Shown in pieces: positions 44,415-53,232 of a stretch of DNA of 64,000 nt; the first letter of the stretch is position 1, and each line of letters opens with the position of its first letter. Under the pieces are notes generated by a model. The model did no database searches, had not been told where the DNA came from, and worked only from the letters and a program-made list of their open reading frames with translations. The position numbers were made by a program, and so were the translations under genes. Location of the stretch: NCBI GenBank assembly GCA_009781475.1, contig WQYB01000005.1:1-64000 (forward strand), in the 5' to 3' direction. Source of the stretch: Treponema sp. Lineage in GTDB: Bacteria > Spirochaetota > Spirochaetia > Treponematales > Breznakiellaceae.

Positions 44415-45537
44415 TTTTTTCCTCACTGTATCTCGATAAAAAATCTTTCTTATACTCTAAAAACCTTCCTTGGTCTATTGCGTTACGGGCTTTAGCCATT
44501 AAATCGTTAATAAAATACAAGTTATGATAACTGGCTAACATCGAACAAAGAATCTCCTTTGTCTTGAATAAATGACGCAAGTAAGCCCTGGAGTAACCTG
44601 CGCATACTTTACAACCGCACTCTTTATCTATCGGCGAAAAATCATATGTATTTTCGGTCTTTTTTAGCGATATTGGTCCATTATGAGTGTAAACTCTGCC
44701 GTTGCGCCCTTCCCTCGTAAGCGAAACGCAGTCAAACATATCAATACCATGTTCTATTGCGTTTAGAATATAATCGGGAGTGCCTATCCCCATTACATAT
44801 CTTGGTTTTTCTTCAGGCAGCAAAACAGCCGTCGCTGCCATCGTTTCATAAAATTGCTCCGATGGCTCTCCTACAGATAATCCGCCGATTGCAATTCCTG
44901 GTGTATCAGAATCAATACAAATCTGTGCGCTTTTTTTTCTAAGATCAGGAAAAAAATTACCCTGCACGATGCTAAAAAGACTTCCTTTATATCCGTTATT
45001 AACTGCTTCATTCCAAGTAACTAAAGATCTATAAAGCCAATTTTCTGTAATATCAAGCGCATTTTCCGCTTCTTTGCGGCTGGATCCCCATGCTGAGCAA
45101 TAATCAAGCTGCATTTGAATATCACTGTTTAAAGTTACCTGAATATCTACAGCTTTTTCCGGTGTTAAAAAATGCCTGGAGCCGTCTATATGAGATTGAA
45201 AACTTGCTCCTTCGTTAGTAATTTTGCGTAACGCAGAAAGAGAAAAAACCTGAAAACCTCCCGAATCTGTTAAAATATTTCTGTCCCAATTAATAAAGTT
45301 GTGAAGCCCTCCGGCTTTTTTTATTACTTCTTCACCAGGGCGAAGATAAAGATGGTATGTATTGGAAAGAATAAGATTAAAACCAATTTCTTTTAAATCG
45401 TCAGATGTTAGCGCTTTTACTGTTCCGTTTGTTCCTACAGGCATAAATACAGGTGTTTTTACTTCTCCATGCGTTAGCTGCAATATACCGGTTCTGGCTT
45501 TGCATGAAACATCGCGGTTAATTATATTAAATTTCAT
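44407..45537 (-). CDS. tgt: tRNA-guanine transglycosylase
   Basis: Tgt exchanges G34 for preQ1 in tRNAs with GUN anticodons. The 376-residue product, starting at ATG 45537 (1-bp overlap with the lptG stop), has GTNGTVKALT, LSNTYHLYLRPGEEVI, LTDSGGFQVFSL, IVQGNFFPDLR, the GGLSVGEP motif, VMGIGTPDYIL and zinc ligands in CGCKVCAGYSRAYLRHLF...H. A longer ORF adds 21 residues from inside lptG and is less likely. Confidence 0.96.
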   Translation of the reverse strand: MKFNIINRDVSCKARTGILQLTHGEVKTPVFMPVGTNGTVKALTSDDLKEIGFNLILSNTYHLYLRPGEEVIKKAGGLHNFINWDRNILTDSGGFQVFSLSALRKITNEGASFQSHIDGSRHFLTPEKAVDIQVTLNSDIQMQLDYCSAWGSSRKEAENALDITENWLYRSLVTWNEAVNNGYKGSLFSIVQGNFFPDLRKKSAQICIDSDTPGIAIGGLSVGEPSEQFYETMAATAVLLPEEKPRYVMGIGTPDYILNAIEHGIDMFDCVSLTREGRNGRVYTHNGPISLKKTENTYDFSPIDKECGCKVCAGYSRAYLRHLFKTKEILCSMLASYHNLYFINDLMAKARNAIDQGRFLEYKKDFLSRYSEEKND

Positions 45538-46613
45538 TATGTTTTTGCGCTCCGAAGCAAAAGTATACCAATAACAATAAATAAAACTATCGGGAACCAA
45601 GCACCAATAAACGGATGAAAATAGTTAAGACCTGCCATTGTCATACTGAGCATTTCGACTATATAAAATATTACAGCTACTGCAAGACTTGTAAAAAGGC
45701 TCATTAATAAAATATTTTTTTTGAATCTTCCGCCCATAGAAACTGAAAGTATCATTACAATAAAAGAAGTTGTAGCAAATGAATAACGATGAAAATAATC
45801 CGCTTGAGCCTGATAATGCGGAAGACCAACATAACGAAGATCATTTATAAATACTCTCGCTTCTCTTGCCGGCAGTTCCTGAAAAACTACTGTTCTTCTT
45901 CTAAACATATCTGGATGTTCTGTATATGATGTACAAAATGCAAGCGGATTAACACGCAATATTTCATCATCATACTGATAAATAACAGCGTTTCTGAACT
46001 CCCAATGCGTTTCATTCCAATCAGCAGAAGGAGCTCTGATTTGTGACAAAAATCTGCCGTTTACATCTTTTTCAACTATAATAACGTCATTTAATATTTT
46101 TTTGTCGTAATCAAAATAATCAACCAAATAAATAAGACGTCCGCCTCTTGTGATAATAACAATATTATTACCGCTTCCGGCTACATATTGATTCAAAGCA
46201 CGTCTTGTAAGTTCATTTTTTACTTTAACTGCAGGAATTACCAATTTATCTTCATAAAAAAAAGATAATATTGATGTAATAAAACCAACAATCAAAAGTG
46301 AAAAACAAAACCGCCAAAAAGGTATACCTGATGAAAAAACACATGTTAGCTCATTTTTTTCAAAAAGATCGCCAAGTACATATGCTGCAGCAAAAAGAAG
46401 TGAAATAGGCAATGCAAATGAAATACTTTTAGGAATAAAACAAATACTTATATACAAAATTGATGCTATCGGCACATCATTATTAATGAACTGGATTAAG
46501 TTGGAAAAAAGATCGATTAACAGAATTATAAAAGAAAATAATGAAATTGCGATTAAAAATATAGGAATAAATTGGCGTAATAAATAAATATCGAGTATCA
46601 TTATTTTTTTCAT
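45537..46613 (-). CDS. lptG: LptG-like permease (YjgQ family)
   Basis: LptF and LptG form the inner-membrane permease that lifts lipopolysaccharide for the Lpt bridge. The 358-residue product (ATG 46613) has TM helices at about 10-30, 50-75 and 95-115 before a periplasmic beta-jellyroll, then three more helices at the C-terminus. It overlaps lptF by 4 bp (ATGA) and tgt by 1 bp. Naming of F versus G is based on order and the family. Many treponemes lack LPS, so another lipid may be the cargo. Confidence 0.85.
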   Translation of the reverse strand: MKKIMILDIYLLRQFIPIFLIAISLFSFIILLIDLFSNLIQFINNDVPIASILYISICFIPKSISFALPISLLFAAAYVLGDLFEKNELTCVFSSGIPFWRFCFSLLIVGFITSILSFFYEDKLVIPAVKVKNELTRRALNQYVAGSGNNIVIITRGGRLIYLVDYFDYDKKILNDVIIVEKDVNGRFLSQIRAPSADWNETHWEFRNAVIYQYDDEILRVNPLAFCTSYTEHPDMFRRRTVVFQELPAREARVFINDLRYVGLPHYQAQADYFHRYSFATTSFIVMILSVSMGGRFKKNILLMSLFTSLAVAVIFYIVEMLSMTMAGLNYFHPFIGAWFPIVLFIVIGILLLRSAKT

Positions 46614-47878
46614 TTCTTTGCCCTGAGTATCATTAAAACCATACCGGTAAGCAATGACATAATATTTGGAAACCACATAGATATTAAAGGCGGAGATTGT
46701 GAACGTAAAGCCAGTAACTGCCCGATATAAAGCAAACACCAGTACAATACGGCAATAATAACGCCGTAAATAAAACCTACGGTTTGACCATTTCCTTTTG
46801 CCATTAACCCCAATGAAACTGCCAGAAAAACAAAACAAAACGCTCCAATCGGTACGGAAAATTTTCTGTGTATTTCAACAACATGAATTAAAAGATTTCT
46901 GTCATCTCTTATTGAAATAAGAGAGTTTATTTCACGCTGTAAAGTTGAAGCATAAGATGCTCTTCTATTCCAGTCCTGGGAGCCGGGACCTTCTCTTAAA
47001 ATATTTTCAAGTGCAAATGCCTGATTAGCCAATCTTATTTTTCTATTATTTTCATTTTCAGCTATTTCTAATCTTCTGGCAGAAATTGTTGATAAAACAT
47101 CTCTTGAACTCATTTCTCTGGGAGTGATGTTAAAATCCATCTGCATAATATCTTCGTTTGAAACCCAGTATTGCAGTTGATCGGCGGTTGCGTAATCATA
47201 ATTTTCTCTTGTCATTTCTTTTGATGACAAAACAAATGCATTATCCAAATTCAAATTAAGTCCTTCTTTACCGCTGTCTCTTAATTCTGCACTGCTTGCC
47301 ATAATCATTCGTCTTTCACCTTCTTCAGTTTTATCCAAAATAAGAAGATCGTTAATTACATTACCTGAAACACCGCCTGTTATAACAAATGTATCTCTGA
47401 ATCTTTTTACAGAATTTGCCTGTAATTCCAGAGCCGGAACTGAAACAAGAATCCTTCTCCATAATTTATTGTATTGAATCATTCCAGCGGGAAGCAATAC
47501 ATCATTCGTAAAAAATGATAAAATTGAAATTATAATTCCCATTGTAAGAGCGGGAAAAAAAACAATTTTATAAGAAAAACCTGATGTCAGCATAACAAGA
47601 ATTTCATTATCTGATGTTAATCTCCCAATTGTCATTAATGTAGCTACTAATGAAGCGAAAGGAGCCGACATTGCAATAACAGTAGGCAGCGAGAATAGAA
47701 TTAATAAAGCTACCTGACCGAATGGTACATGCCTTTCCAGAACTTCCCTTGCTAATAATAATATTTGATTCACAAAAAAAACAAAAAAGAAAAAACAAAA
47801 ACATATTAAAAAAGTAAAAAACATTTCTGCAAGCACGTAACGATAAACTGTAAAAGAAAGAAACCGCTTGCTCTCCAT
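46610..47878 (-). CDS. lptF: LptF-like permease (YjgP family)
   Basis: The 422-residue protein begins MESKRFLSFTVYRYVLAEMF and has the same six-helix layout as LptG (three TM, periplasmic jellyroll, three TM). SD AAGGA is 7 nt before ATG 47878; a TTG one codon earlier is less favoured. Coupled to lptG by a 4-bp overlap. Assignment F versus G is tentative; a YjgP/YjgQ pair is clear. Confidence 0.85.
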   Translation of the reverse strand: MESKRFLSFTVYRYVLAEMFFTFLICFCFFFFVFFVNQILLLAREVLERHVPFGQVALLILFSLPTVIAMSAPFASLVATLMTIGRLTSDNEILVMLTSGFSYKIVFFPALTMGIIISILSFFTNDVLLPAGMIQYNKLWRRILVSVPALELQANSVKRFRDTFVITGGVSGNVINDLLILDKTEEGERRMIMASSAELRDSGKEGLNLNLDNAFVLSSKEMTRENYDYATADQLQYWVSNEDIMQMDFNITPREMSSRDVLSTISARRLEIAENENNRKIRLANQAFALENILREGPGSQDWNRRASYASTLQREINSLISIRDDRNLLIHVVEIHRKFSVPIGAFCFVFLAVSLGLMAKGNGQTVGFIYGVIIAVLYWCLLYIGQLLALRSQSPPLISMWFPNIMSLLTGMVLMILRAKK

Positions 47879-47912
47879 CAATACATCCTTGTAATTCTAA
47901 AACTCTGTAAGT

Positions 47913-48353
47913 TTAGATTCCGGTCGAGCCAAAGCCGCCGCTTCCCCTAATACTTTGCGATAGTTTATCTGCTATTATAATCTGAGCACGGCAAATAGGA
48001 GCAAAGACAAGCTGGGCTATCCTATCTCCGTCGTTTATCGTAATGTCCTGATCTCCGAGGTTGATTAAAATAATCTCAATATCACCGCGGTAATCTGCAT
48101 CAATAGTACCCGGTGAATTAAGTACCGTTAATCCTGTTTTTAATGCTAAACCGGAGCGCGGACGAATTTGCGCTTCATAACCTTTTTGAAATTCTATTTT
48201 AATTCCGGTCGGGATTTTAACCCTGCCAAGAGGCGGTATGGAAACAGGAGTATCAAGAAAAGCCTTTAAATCCATACCGGATGCATTTTCGCTTTCATAT
48301 CGTGGTATTTCAACACGATTATGAGATTTTACAATTTTTACTTTTACCTTCAT
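47913..48353 (-). CDS. dut: dUTP diphosphatase
   Basis: Trimeric dUTPase: converts dUTP to dUMP and diphosphate. All five motifs appear in the 146-residue protein: ASGMDLKA (24-31), PRSGLALK (63-70), GTIDADYRGDI (81-91), GDRIAQLVF, and the C-terminal RGSGGFGSTG arm. Start ATG 48353; downstream of pnp by 51 bp. Confidence 0.97.
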   Translation of the reverse strand: MKVKVKIVKSHNRVEIPRYESENASGMDLKAFLDTPVSIPPLGRVKIPTGIKIEFQKGYEAQIRPRSGLALKTGLTVLNSPGTIDADYRGDIEIILINLGDQDITINDGDRIAQLVFAPICRAQIIIADKLSQSIRGSGGFGSTGI

Positions 48354-48404
48354 GACGCCCTCACAATATATACGGGCTAAACACGCTTCCCTATTTATGC
48401 TCGT

Positions 48405-50504
48405 TTATTTTGCTTCAATTGCGTCAATGTACGAAAGGTTAAGCCTGCCTTGTTTGTCAATCTCAAGAAGTTTAACAGGTATTTGCTGACCTTCCTTTAA
48501 TACATCAGTAACCTGAGCAATTCTCTGCCGCGAAAGTTTGCTTATATGAACCAATCCTTCTTTACCCGGCAGTATTTCTACAAAAGCTCCGAAATCCATT
48601 ATGCGTTTAACTGTTCCGTTATATATTCTGTCTACTTCCGGATCAGAGGCGATTCCTAAAACAGCTACTTTGGCATTTTCAGCGTCTTTTGTATTTTTAC
48701 CGAAAATTGTTACTGTTCCGTCGTCTTCGGTATTAATTTTAACAGAATATTGTTCGCATAACGCTTTTACATTTTTTCCGCCGGGACCGATTAAAGCTCC
48801 GATCTTGTCAATATCAATACGCAATGAAAGAATTTTAGGAGCATACTCGCTGATTTGGTCTGCAGGTTTGTCAAGACATTTATTCATAATCGAAAGTATA
48901 TGCAGCCTTCCCCTTTTCGCCTGATCAAGTGCTTTTTGCATAATCGCAGGGCTAACTCCTGCAATTTTTATATCCATTTGAAATCCGGTAATTCCGTCTG
49001 CAGTTCCTGCAACTTTAAAATCCATATCACCAAGATGATCTTCTTCGCCGAGAATGTCGGATAACACTGCAAACCTGTCGTTAGGACCTGCGTTTCCTTC
49101 TGTTATAAGACCCATCGCAATACCTGCAACAGGTTTCTTCATCGGAACGCCGGCATGCAGCATTGCTAAAGTGCCGCCGCAAACAGATGCCATCGAAGAT
49201 GAACCGTTGGATTCCATTATTTCTGAAACAACACGAACTGTGTAAGGAAATTCTTCTTTGGACGGTATCATCGCTTTTAAAGAACGAAGAGCTAAATGCC
49301 CGTGACCTATTTCGCGCCGTCCTGTTCCTGTTCTGCCGACTTCGCCTACCGAATACGGAGGAAAATTATAATGAAGCATAAAGTTTTCGCGTTTATCGCC
49401 TTCAATATCATCGAAAATCTGCTCGTCAAAAACCGTTCCTAAAGTTGTAACGCAAAGAGCCTGTGTTTCGCCTCTTGTAAATAAAGCAGAACCGTGTGTA
49501 CGTTGTAAAATATCAACTTCGCAGGTAATATCACGGATATCTTCAAGACCTCTTCCGTCAACACGTTTGCCGTTATTTAAAATGGAAGTGCGAAGGATTT
49601 CGTACTGCATATCTTCGAACAAAACGTCAAATAATTTCTTTTGTTTCTCATCTTCAAGCTGAGTTGCATACTGCTCTTCGTATTCTTTCCTGACAGCTTT
49701 AATTCCTTCTCGTCTTTCATGTTTTGCAGGAAGAAAACATGCCTTTTCCAGTTTCGGATAAGCGCCAGACCTTATGGTTTCTCCGTTTTCAAGAGAATAA
49801 GATAAGGTTGTTAATGGTAATTTTTCCTTTCCGGCAAGTTCGCGCAGTTTATCCTGCAACGAGCAAAATTCTTTAATCATGGCATGAGCTTTATCGAGCG
49901 CTTCGATCATAAGATCTTCGCTTACTTCTTTTGCGCCGCCTTCTACCATTGTAATTCCGTTTTTTGTACCGGCTACTACAATTTCCATGGTAGATTTTTC
50001 GATCTGTTCATAGGTTGGGTTAACAACCAGCTGACCATCAACCTGACATACTCTTACACCAGCTACAGGTCCGTTAAAAGGAATGTCAGAAATATGAACT
50101 GCGGCAGATGAAGCAATAATCGCAAGAATATCAGGAGGATTTACCTGATCTGTAGAAAGCGTTGTCGGAATTAATTGTATTTCACGCCCGAAACTTTTTT
50201 CGAATAAAGGGCGCATAGGTCTGTCTATAAGACGGGAAACAAGTATTTCTTTGTCTTTTGGACGGCTTTCTCTTTTAATAAAACCGCCGGGTATTTTTCC
50301 TGCAGCATAATATTTTTCGTTATAATCAACGGTAAGAGGTACATAATCAAGACCTTCTACGGATACTGATGATGAACAGACAGTAGCAATAACCGCCGAT
50401 CCTGCATATTGAGCAAAAACAGAGCCGTTTGCCTGTTTTGCTATCCTGCCGGTTTCAAGAGTAAGTTCCTTGCCGGCAACATTGAGTGTTACTTTTTGCA
50501 TCAT
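48405..50504 (-). CDS. pnp: polynucleotide phosphorylase
   Basis: PNPase degrades RNA phosphorolytically from the 3' end. The 699-residue protein has two RNase PH domains (active residues in FMLHYNFPPYSVGEVGRTG and ILGEEDHLGDMDFKVAGT), the KH domain IGALIGPGGKNVKALCEQY and the S1 domain GTVKRIMDFGAFVEILPGKEGLVHIS. It follows rpsO with a 1-bp overlap, the classic rpsO-pnp pair. Confidence 0.98.
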   Translation of the reverse strand: MMQKVTLNVAGKELTLETGRIAKQANGSVFAQYAGSAVIATVCSSSVSVEGLDYVPLTVDYNEKYYAAGKIPGGFIKRESRPKDKEILVSRLIDRPMRPLFEKSFGREIQLIPTTLSTDQVNPPDILAIIASSAAVHISDIPFNGPVAGVRVCQVDGQLVVNPTYEQIEKSTMEIVVAGTKNGITMVEGGAKEVSEDLMIEALDKAHAMIKEFCSLQDKLRELAGKEKLPLTTLSYSLENGETIRSGAYPKLEKACFLPAKHERREGIKAVRKEYEEQYATQLEDEKQKKLFDVLFEDMQYEILRTSILNNGKRVDGRGLEDIRDITCEVDILQRTHGSALFTRGETQALCVTTLGTVFDEQIFDDIEGDKRENFMLHYNFPPYSVGEVGRTGTGRREIGHGHLALRSLKAMIPSKEEFPYTVRVVSEIMESNGSSSMASVCGGTLAMLHAGVPMKKPVAGIAMGLITEGNAGPNDRFAVLSDILGEEDHLGDMDFKVAGTADGITGFQMDIKIAGVSPAIMQKALDQAKRGRLHILSIMNKCLDKPADQISEYAPKILSLRIDIDKIGALIGPGGKNVKALCEQYSVKINTEDDGTVTIFGKNTKDAENAKVAVLGIASDPEVDRIYNGTVKRIMDFGAFVEILPGKEGLVHISKLSRQRIAQVTDVLKEGQQIPVKLLEIDKQGRLNLSYIDAIEAK

Positions 50505-50773
50505 TATTTTCGTAATCCCAATTCTTTAATTAGTTTACGATAACCTTCCAGATTGGTACGCTGAATATACTTTAACATTCTGCGGCGTTTTCCGACCAAT
50601 ATCAAAAGCCCTCTTTGACCTGATTTGTCTTTTTTAAACTGCTTGCAATGTTCTGTAAGCTGGTTGATTCGTTCAGTAAGCAGTGCAATCTGAACTTCCG
50701 TAGCGCCTGTGTCTTTTTCATTTTTCCCAAATTTTGTTACAATTTTAAGCGCATTTTCTTTGTCTAATGCCAT
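50504..50773 (-). CDS. rpsO: 30S ribosomal protein S15
   Basis: Standard 89-residue S15 with TGATEVQIALLTERINQLTEH, the RGLLILVGKRRRMLKYI motif and the C-terminal helix. It binds the central domain of 16S rRNA. First gene of the long minus-strand run rpsO-pnp-dut-lptF-lptG-tgt-HEAT-murB. SD GGAG lies 7 nt before ATG. Confidence 0.98.
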   Translation of the reverse strand: MALDKENALKIVTKFGKNEKDTGATEVQIALLTERINQLTEHCKQFKKDKSGQRGLLILVGKRRRMLKYIQRTNLEGYRKLIKELGLRK

Positions 50774-50794
50774 ATTTATCTCCGTTTGACCAAA

Positions 50795-50823
50795 ATAATG
50801 GCATAAACCGGCAAAAGTGTCAA
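50795..50823 (-). promoter_or_regulatory. sigma70-type promoter for rpsO
   Basis: On the minus strand TTGACA (50818-50823), 17 nt, CATTAT (50795-50800), 22 bp before the rpsO ATG. It probably drives the nine-gene run. Confidence 0.75.
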
Positions 50824-51081
50824 GGGGACTACATCACACAGCCGTATTTCCATTTTCCGTCCTTGTTTTCAATAATGGCGGCAAGGGTTTCTTCGCAGAA
50901 AACCGCTGTAGCGTTCTATTATTTACCCACGGAGGTACGGAAATCTCCATTTTTACGAATTTTTAGGGAACTTATTCAGATTTTTTCGTGCATTTATTTC
51001 CAATATTTTACCTTATTTTGCCAAATCTGCGAATATTAACATTATTTATGGAATATGTGTTTTCATTATTAGCATAACCTA

Positions 51082-51110
51082 TCGACACAAAGTATAATTT
51101 ATTCTATAAT
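51082..51110 (+). promoter_or_regulatory. sigma70-type promoter for glgC
   Basis: TCGACA (51082-51087), 17 nt, TATAAT (51105-51110), 28 bp before the ATG. The SD AAGGAGG follows. Confidence 0.75.
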
Positions 51111-51138
51111 AAACTAGATTTTTAAGGAGGGCATAAAT

Positions 51139-52410
51139 ATGTCTGAAGTTTTATCCATCATATTGGGTGGAGGCAAAGGAACTCGTTTATTTCCGCTAAC
51201 CCAGTTCCGATCAAAACCGGCAGTCCCCTTCGGCGGCAAGTACCGTCTTGTTGATATTCCCATTTCCAACTGTATTAATGCTAATTTAAGACAAGTTTAC
51301 GTTGTTACACAGTTTAATTCGGCTTCTTTACATATGCATATAGGCAGAACTTACGTTTTTGACTCATTTTCCAATGGTTTTGTTGAAATTCTTGCCGCCG
51401 AACAAACCCCTGAACATACAGGCTGGTATGAAGGCACTGCAGACGCTGTTCGCAAGAATTTACTGCATTTTAGGTCGCAAAACCCGTCATATTACATGAT
51501 TCTATCCGGTGACCAGCTTTACAGAATGGATTTAGAGGATTTTCTGAAAAGACATATTGATTCCGGAGCCGCCATAACAATTGCCTGTACAGGTGTAACA
51601 AGGGAAAATGCAAGCGGTCTTGGTATACTAAAAGTCGATAAAAAGAACCAAATTACGGAATTCATGGAAAAACCCGGTCCAACCAAGGATATTTCTGATT
51701 ACAAAGCTCCTGCCGAGCTGCAAACCGAAAAAAATAAGGATGATTGCTACCTGGCATCTATGGGTATTTACATTTTTAATGCAAAAACGATGGAAGAATG
51801 CCTTGCTAACGAACTTACCGATTTTGGAAAAGAAATAATCCCTGCCGCTATCAGTAAACTTAAGGTTAACGCCTATCTTTTTGACGGTTATTGGGAAGAC
51901 ATTGGAACAATTAAAAACTTTTATGATACAAATCTTGAGTTAACTTCATTAAAACCTCACTTTGATTTTTATGACGAGCAAAAACCAATATATACCCACA
52001 TGCGAAACCTGCCTCCGTCAAAAATGAACTTTTCTAACATGAACCAGTCAATTGCTGCAGAAGGTTGTATTATAACAAACGCTAATATAACAAACTCTAT
52101 CGTTGGTATTCGTACAATAATAGAAACCGGTTCCAGTCTTAATGGTGTTGTATGTATGGGTGCAGACTTTTACGAAACAGAAGTCCAAAAATTGCAAAAT
52201 GCCGAAGCCAGAGTTCCAAATGTAGGAATTGGACGAGGCGCAATTATTAAAGGCGCAATTATCGACAAAAACGTCTGTGTCGGCGAAGGCTGCCGCATCG
52301 GTGTTGATGACATTAAACGTGTTGACGGTAATTACGGTCATTACTGGATTGTAGACGGAATTATTGTAATTCCAAAAAATACAATACTATATCCGGGAAC
52401 AGTTATTTAA
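51139..52410 (+). CDS. glgC: glucose-1-phosphate adenylyltransferase
   Basis: GlgC makes ADP-glucose for glycogen. The 423-residue protein has IILGGGKGTRLFPLTQFRSKPAVPFGGKYRLVDIP, the substrate motif GTADAVRKNL, ILSGDQLYRMD, and WEDIGTIKNFYD, then a left-handed beta-helix C-terminus (IIKGAIIDKNVCVGEGCRIG). A strong SD and promoter precede it. Plant-like proteins of this type are also found in spirochaetes. The VanY-like gene follows without a gap. Confidence 0.95.
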   Translation: MSEVLSIILGGGKGTRLFPLTQFRSKPAVPFGGKYRLVDIPISNCINANLRQVYVVTQFNSASLHMHIGRTYVFDSFSNGFVEILAAEQTPEHTGWYEGTADAVRKNLLHFRSQNPSYYMILSGDQLYRMDLEDFLKRHIDSGAAITIACTGVTRENASGLGILKVDKKNQITEFMEKPGPTKDISDYKAPAELQTEKNKDDCYLASMGIYIFNAKTMEECLANELTDFGKEIIPAAISKLKVNAYLFDGYWEDIGTIKNFYDTNLELTSLKPHFDFYDEQKPIYTHMRNLPPSKMNFSNMNQSIAAEGCIITNANITNSIVGIRTIIETGSSLNGVVCMGADFYETEVQKLQNAEARVPNVGIGRGAIIKGAIIDKNVCVGEGCRIGVDDIKRVDGNYGHYWIVDGIIVIPKNTILYPGTVI

Positions 52411-53232
52411 TTGATTCGTTTTGCTGCATTAAGTTTTGTATTTTTACTTTTTCTGACATGTAATACTGTTTATTTTGATGATTCAGAATTTTACCAATTA
52501 ATATCAAGTGATAACCGTTCAGGGGCGGATTTTAATAATATCGCAAGAATTTCTTTAACATTAGATAATGCTCAAATACCTTCAGGTATATCTTCCCGAA
52601 TTCTTAATAATGTTTCTAATCCTGCATTTAATAACGAACTTAATTTTATTATTCAAAATGTTGACCGCAATTTTTGGATTTTAGTTGATAAAGAAAATGC
52701 CTTAAGCCGCGATTATACGCCGTCTGATCTTGTTCAACTGGAAAACTCATCTTTTAGAGTGAACCGAAACGATCTTTTTTTAAGAAGAATTGCCGCAACA
52801 AGCCTTGAAGAAATGTCTATAGCAGCAATGACAGAAGGTTTAACAATACTTGTATCTTCTGCTTACAGGTCTTTTACAAGCCAGGAGCAAATATATACAC
52901 GTAATGTAAACCAAATGGGAAGACAGGCTGCAGACAGAGTTTCTGCGCGTGCCGGGCACAGTCAGCATCAGCTTGGACTTGTTGTAGATTTTGGCTCAAT
53001 TACAAACGCTTTTGCCCAAACGCGCGAAGGACGCTGGATTGCAGCTAACGCATCACGTTTCGGCTGGTCACTTTCCTACCCTGACGGCTACGAAAATGTT
53101 ACAGGTTACAGCTATGAAAGCTGGCATTACCGTTATGTTGGAAAAGAAGTTGCGGCATTTATCGATAAATATTTTGACGGCATCCAGCAATACGCCCTTC
53201 GTTTTTTACATGAATACCAAAAGTTAAATTAA
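52411..53232 (+). CDS. VanY-type D,D-carboxypeptidase lipoprotein
   Basis: The 273-residue product starts with TTG directly after the glgC stop. Its signal peptide (ALSFVFLLFLTC) ends in a spirochaete-type lipobox with Cys near residue 17. The C-terminal domain is a VanY/M15B peptidase: SSAYRSFTSQEQIY, zinc motif SQHQLGLVVDFG (SxHxxGxxxD) and ESWHYRYVG. It should trim peptidoglycan stem peptides in the periplasm. Its stop overlaps the stop of convergent clpC by 4 bp. Confidence 0.88.
   Translation: MIRFAALSFVFLLFLTCNTVYFDDSEFYQLISSDNRSGADFNNIARISLTLDNAQIPSGISSRILNNVSNPAFNNELNFIIQNVDRNFWILVDKENALSRDYTPSDLVQLENSSFRVNRNDLFLRRIAATSLEEMSIAAMTEGLTILVSSAYRSFTSQEQIYTRNVNQMGRQAADRVSARAGHSQHQLGLVVDFGSITNAFAQTREGRWIAANASRFGWSLSYPDGYENVTGYSYESWHYRYVGKEVAAFIDKYFDGIQQYALRFLHEYQKLN

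Larger units (their letters stand above)
50774..51138. other. divergent intergenic region between rpsO and glgC
   Basis: This 365-bp gap holds two outward promoters (50795-50823 minus, 51082-51110 plus) and the AAGGAGG site of glgC. The middle, 50830-51060, shows no gene I can support; the ORF running through it from 50767 lacks an SD and covers the rpsO promoter. Confidence 0.7.

Noticed and set aside
50767-51039. 90-codon plus-strand ORF in the rpsO-glgC gap
   Set aside because: No SD, covers the rpsO promoter; protein has no recognisable family.
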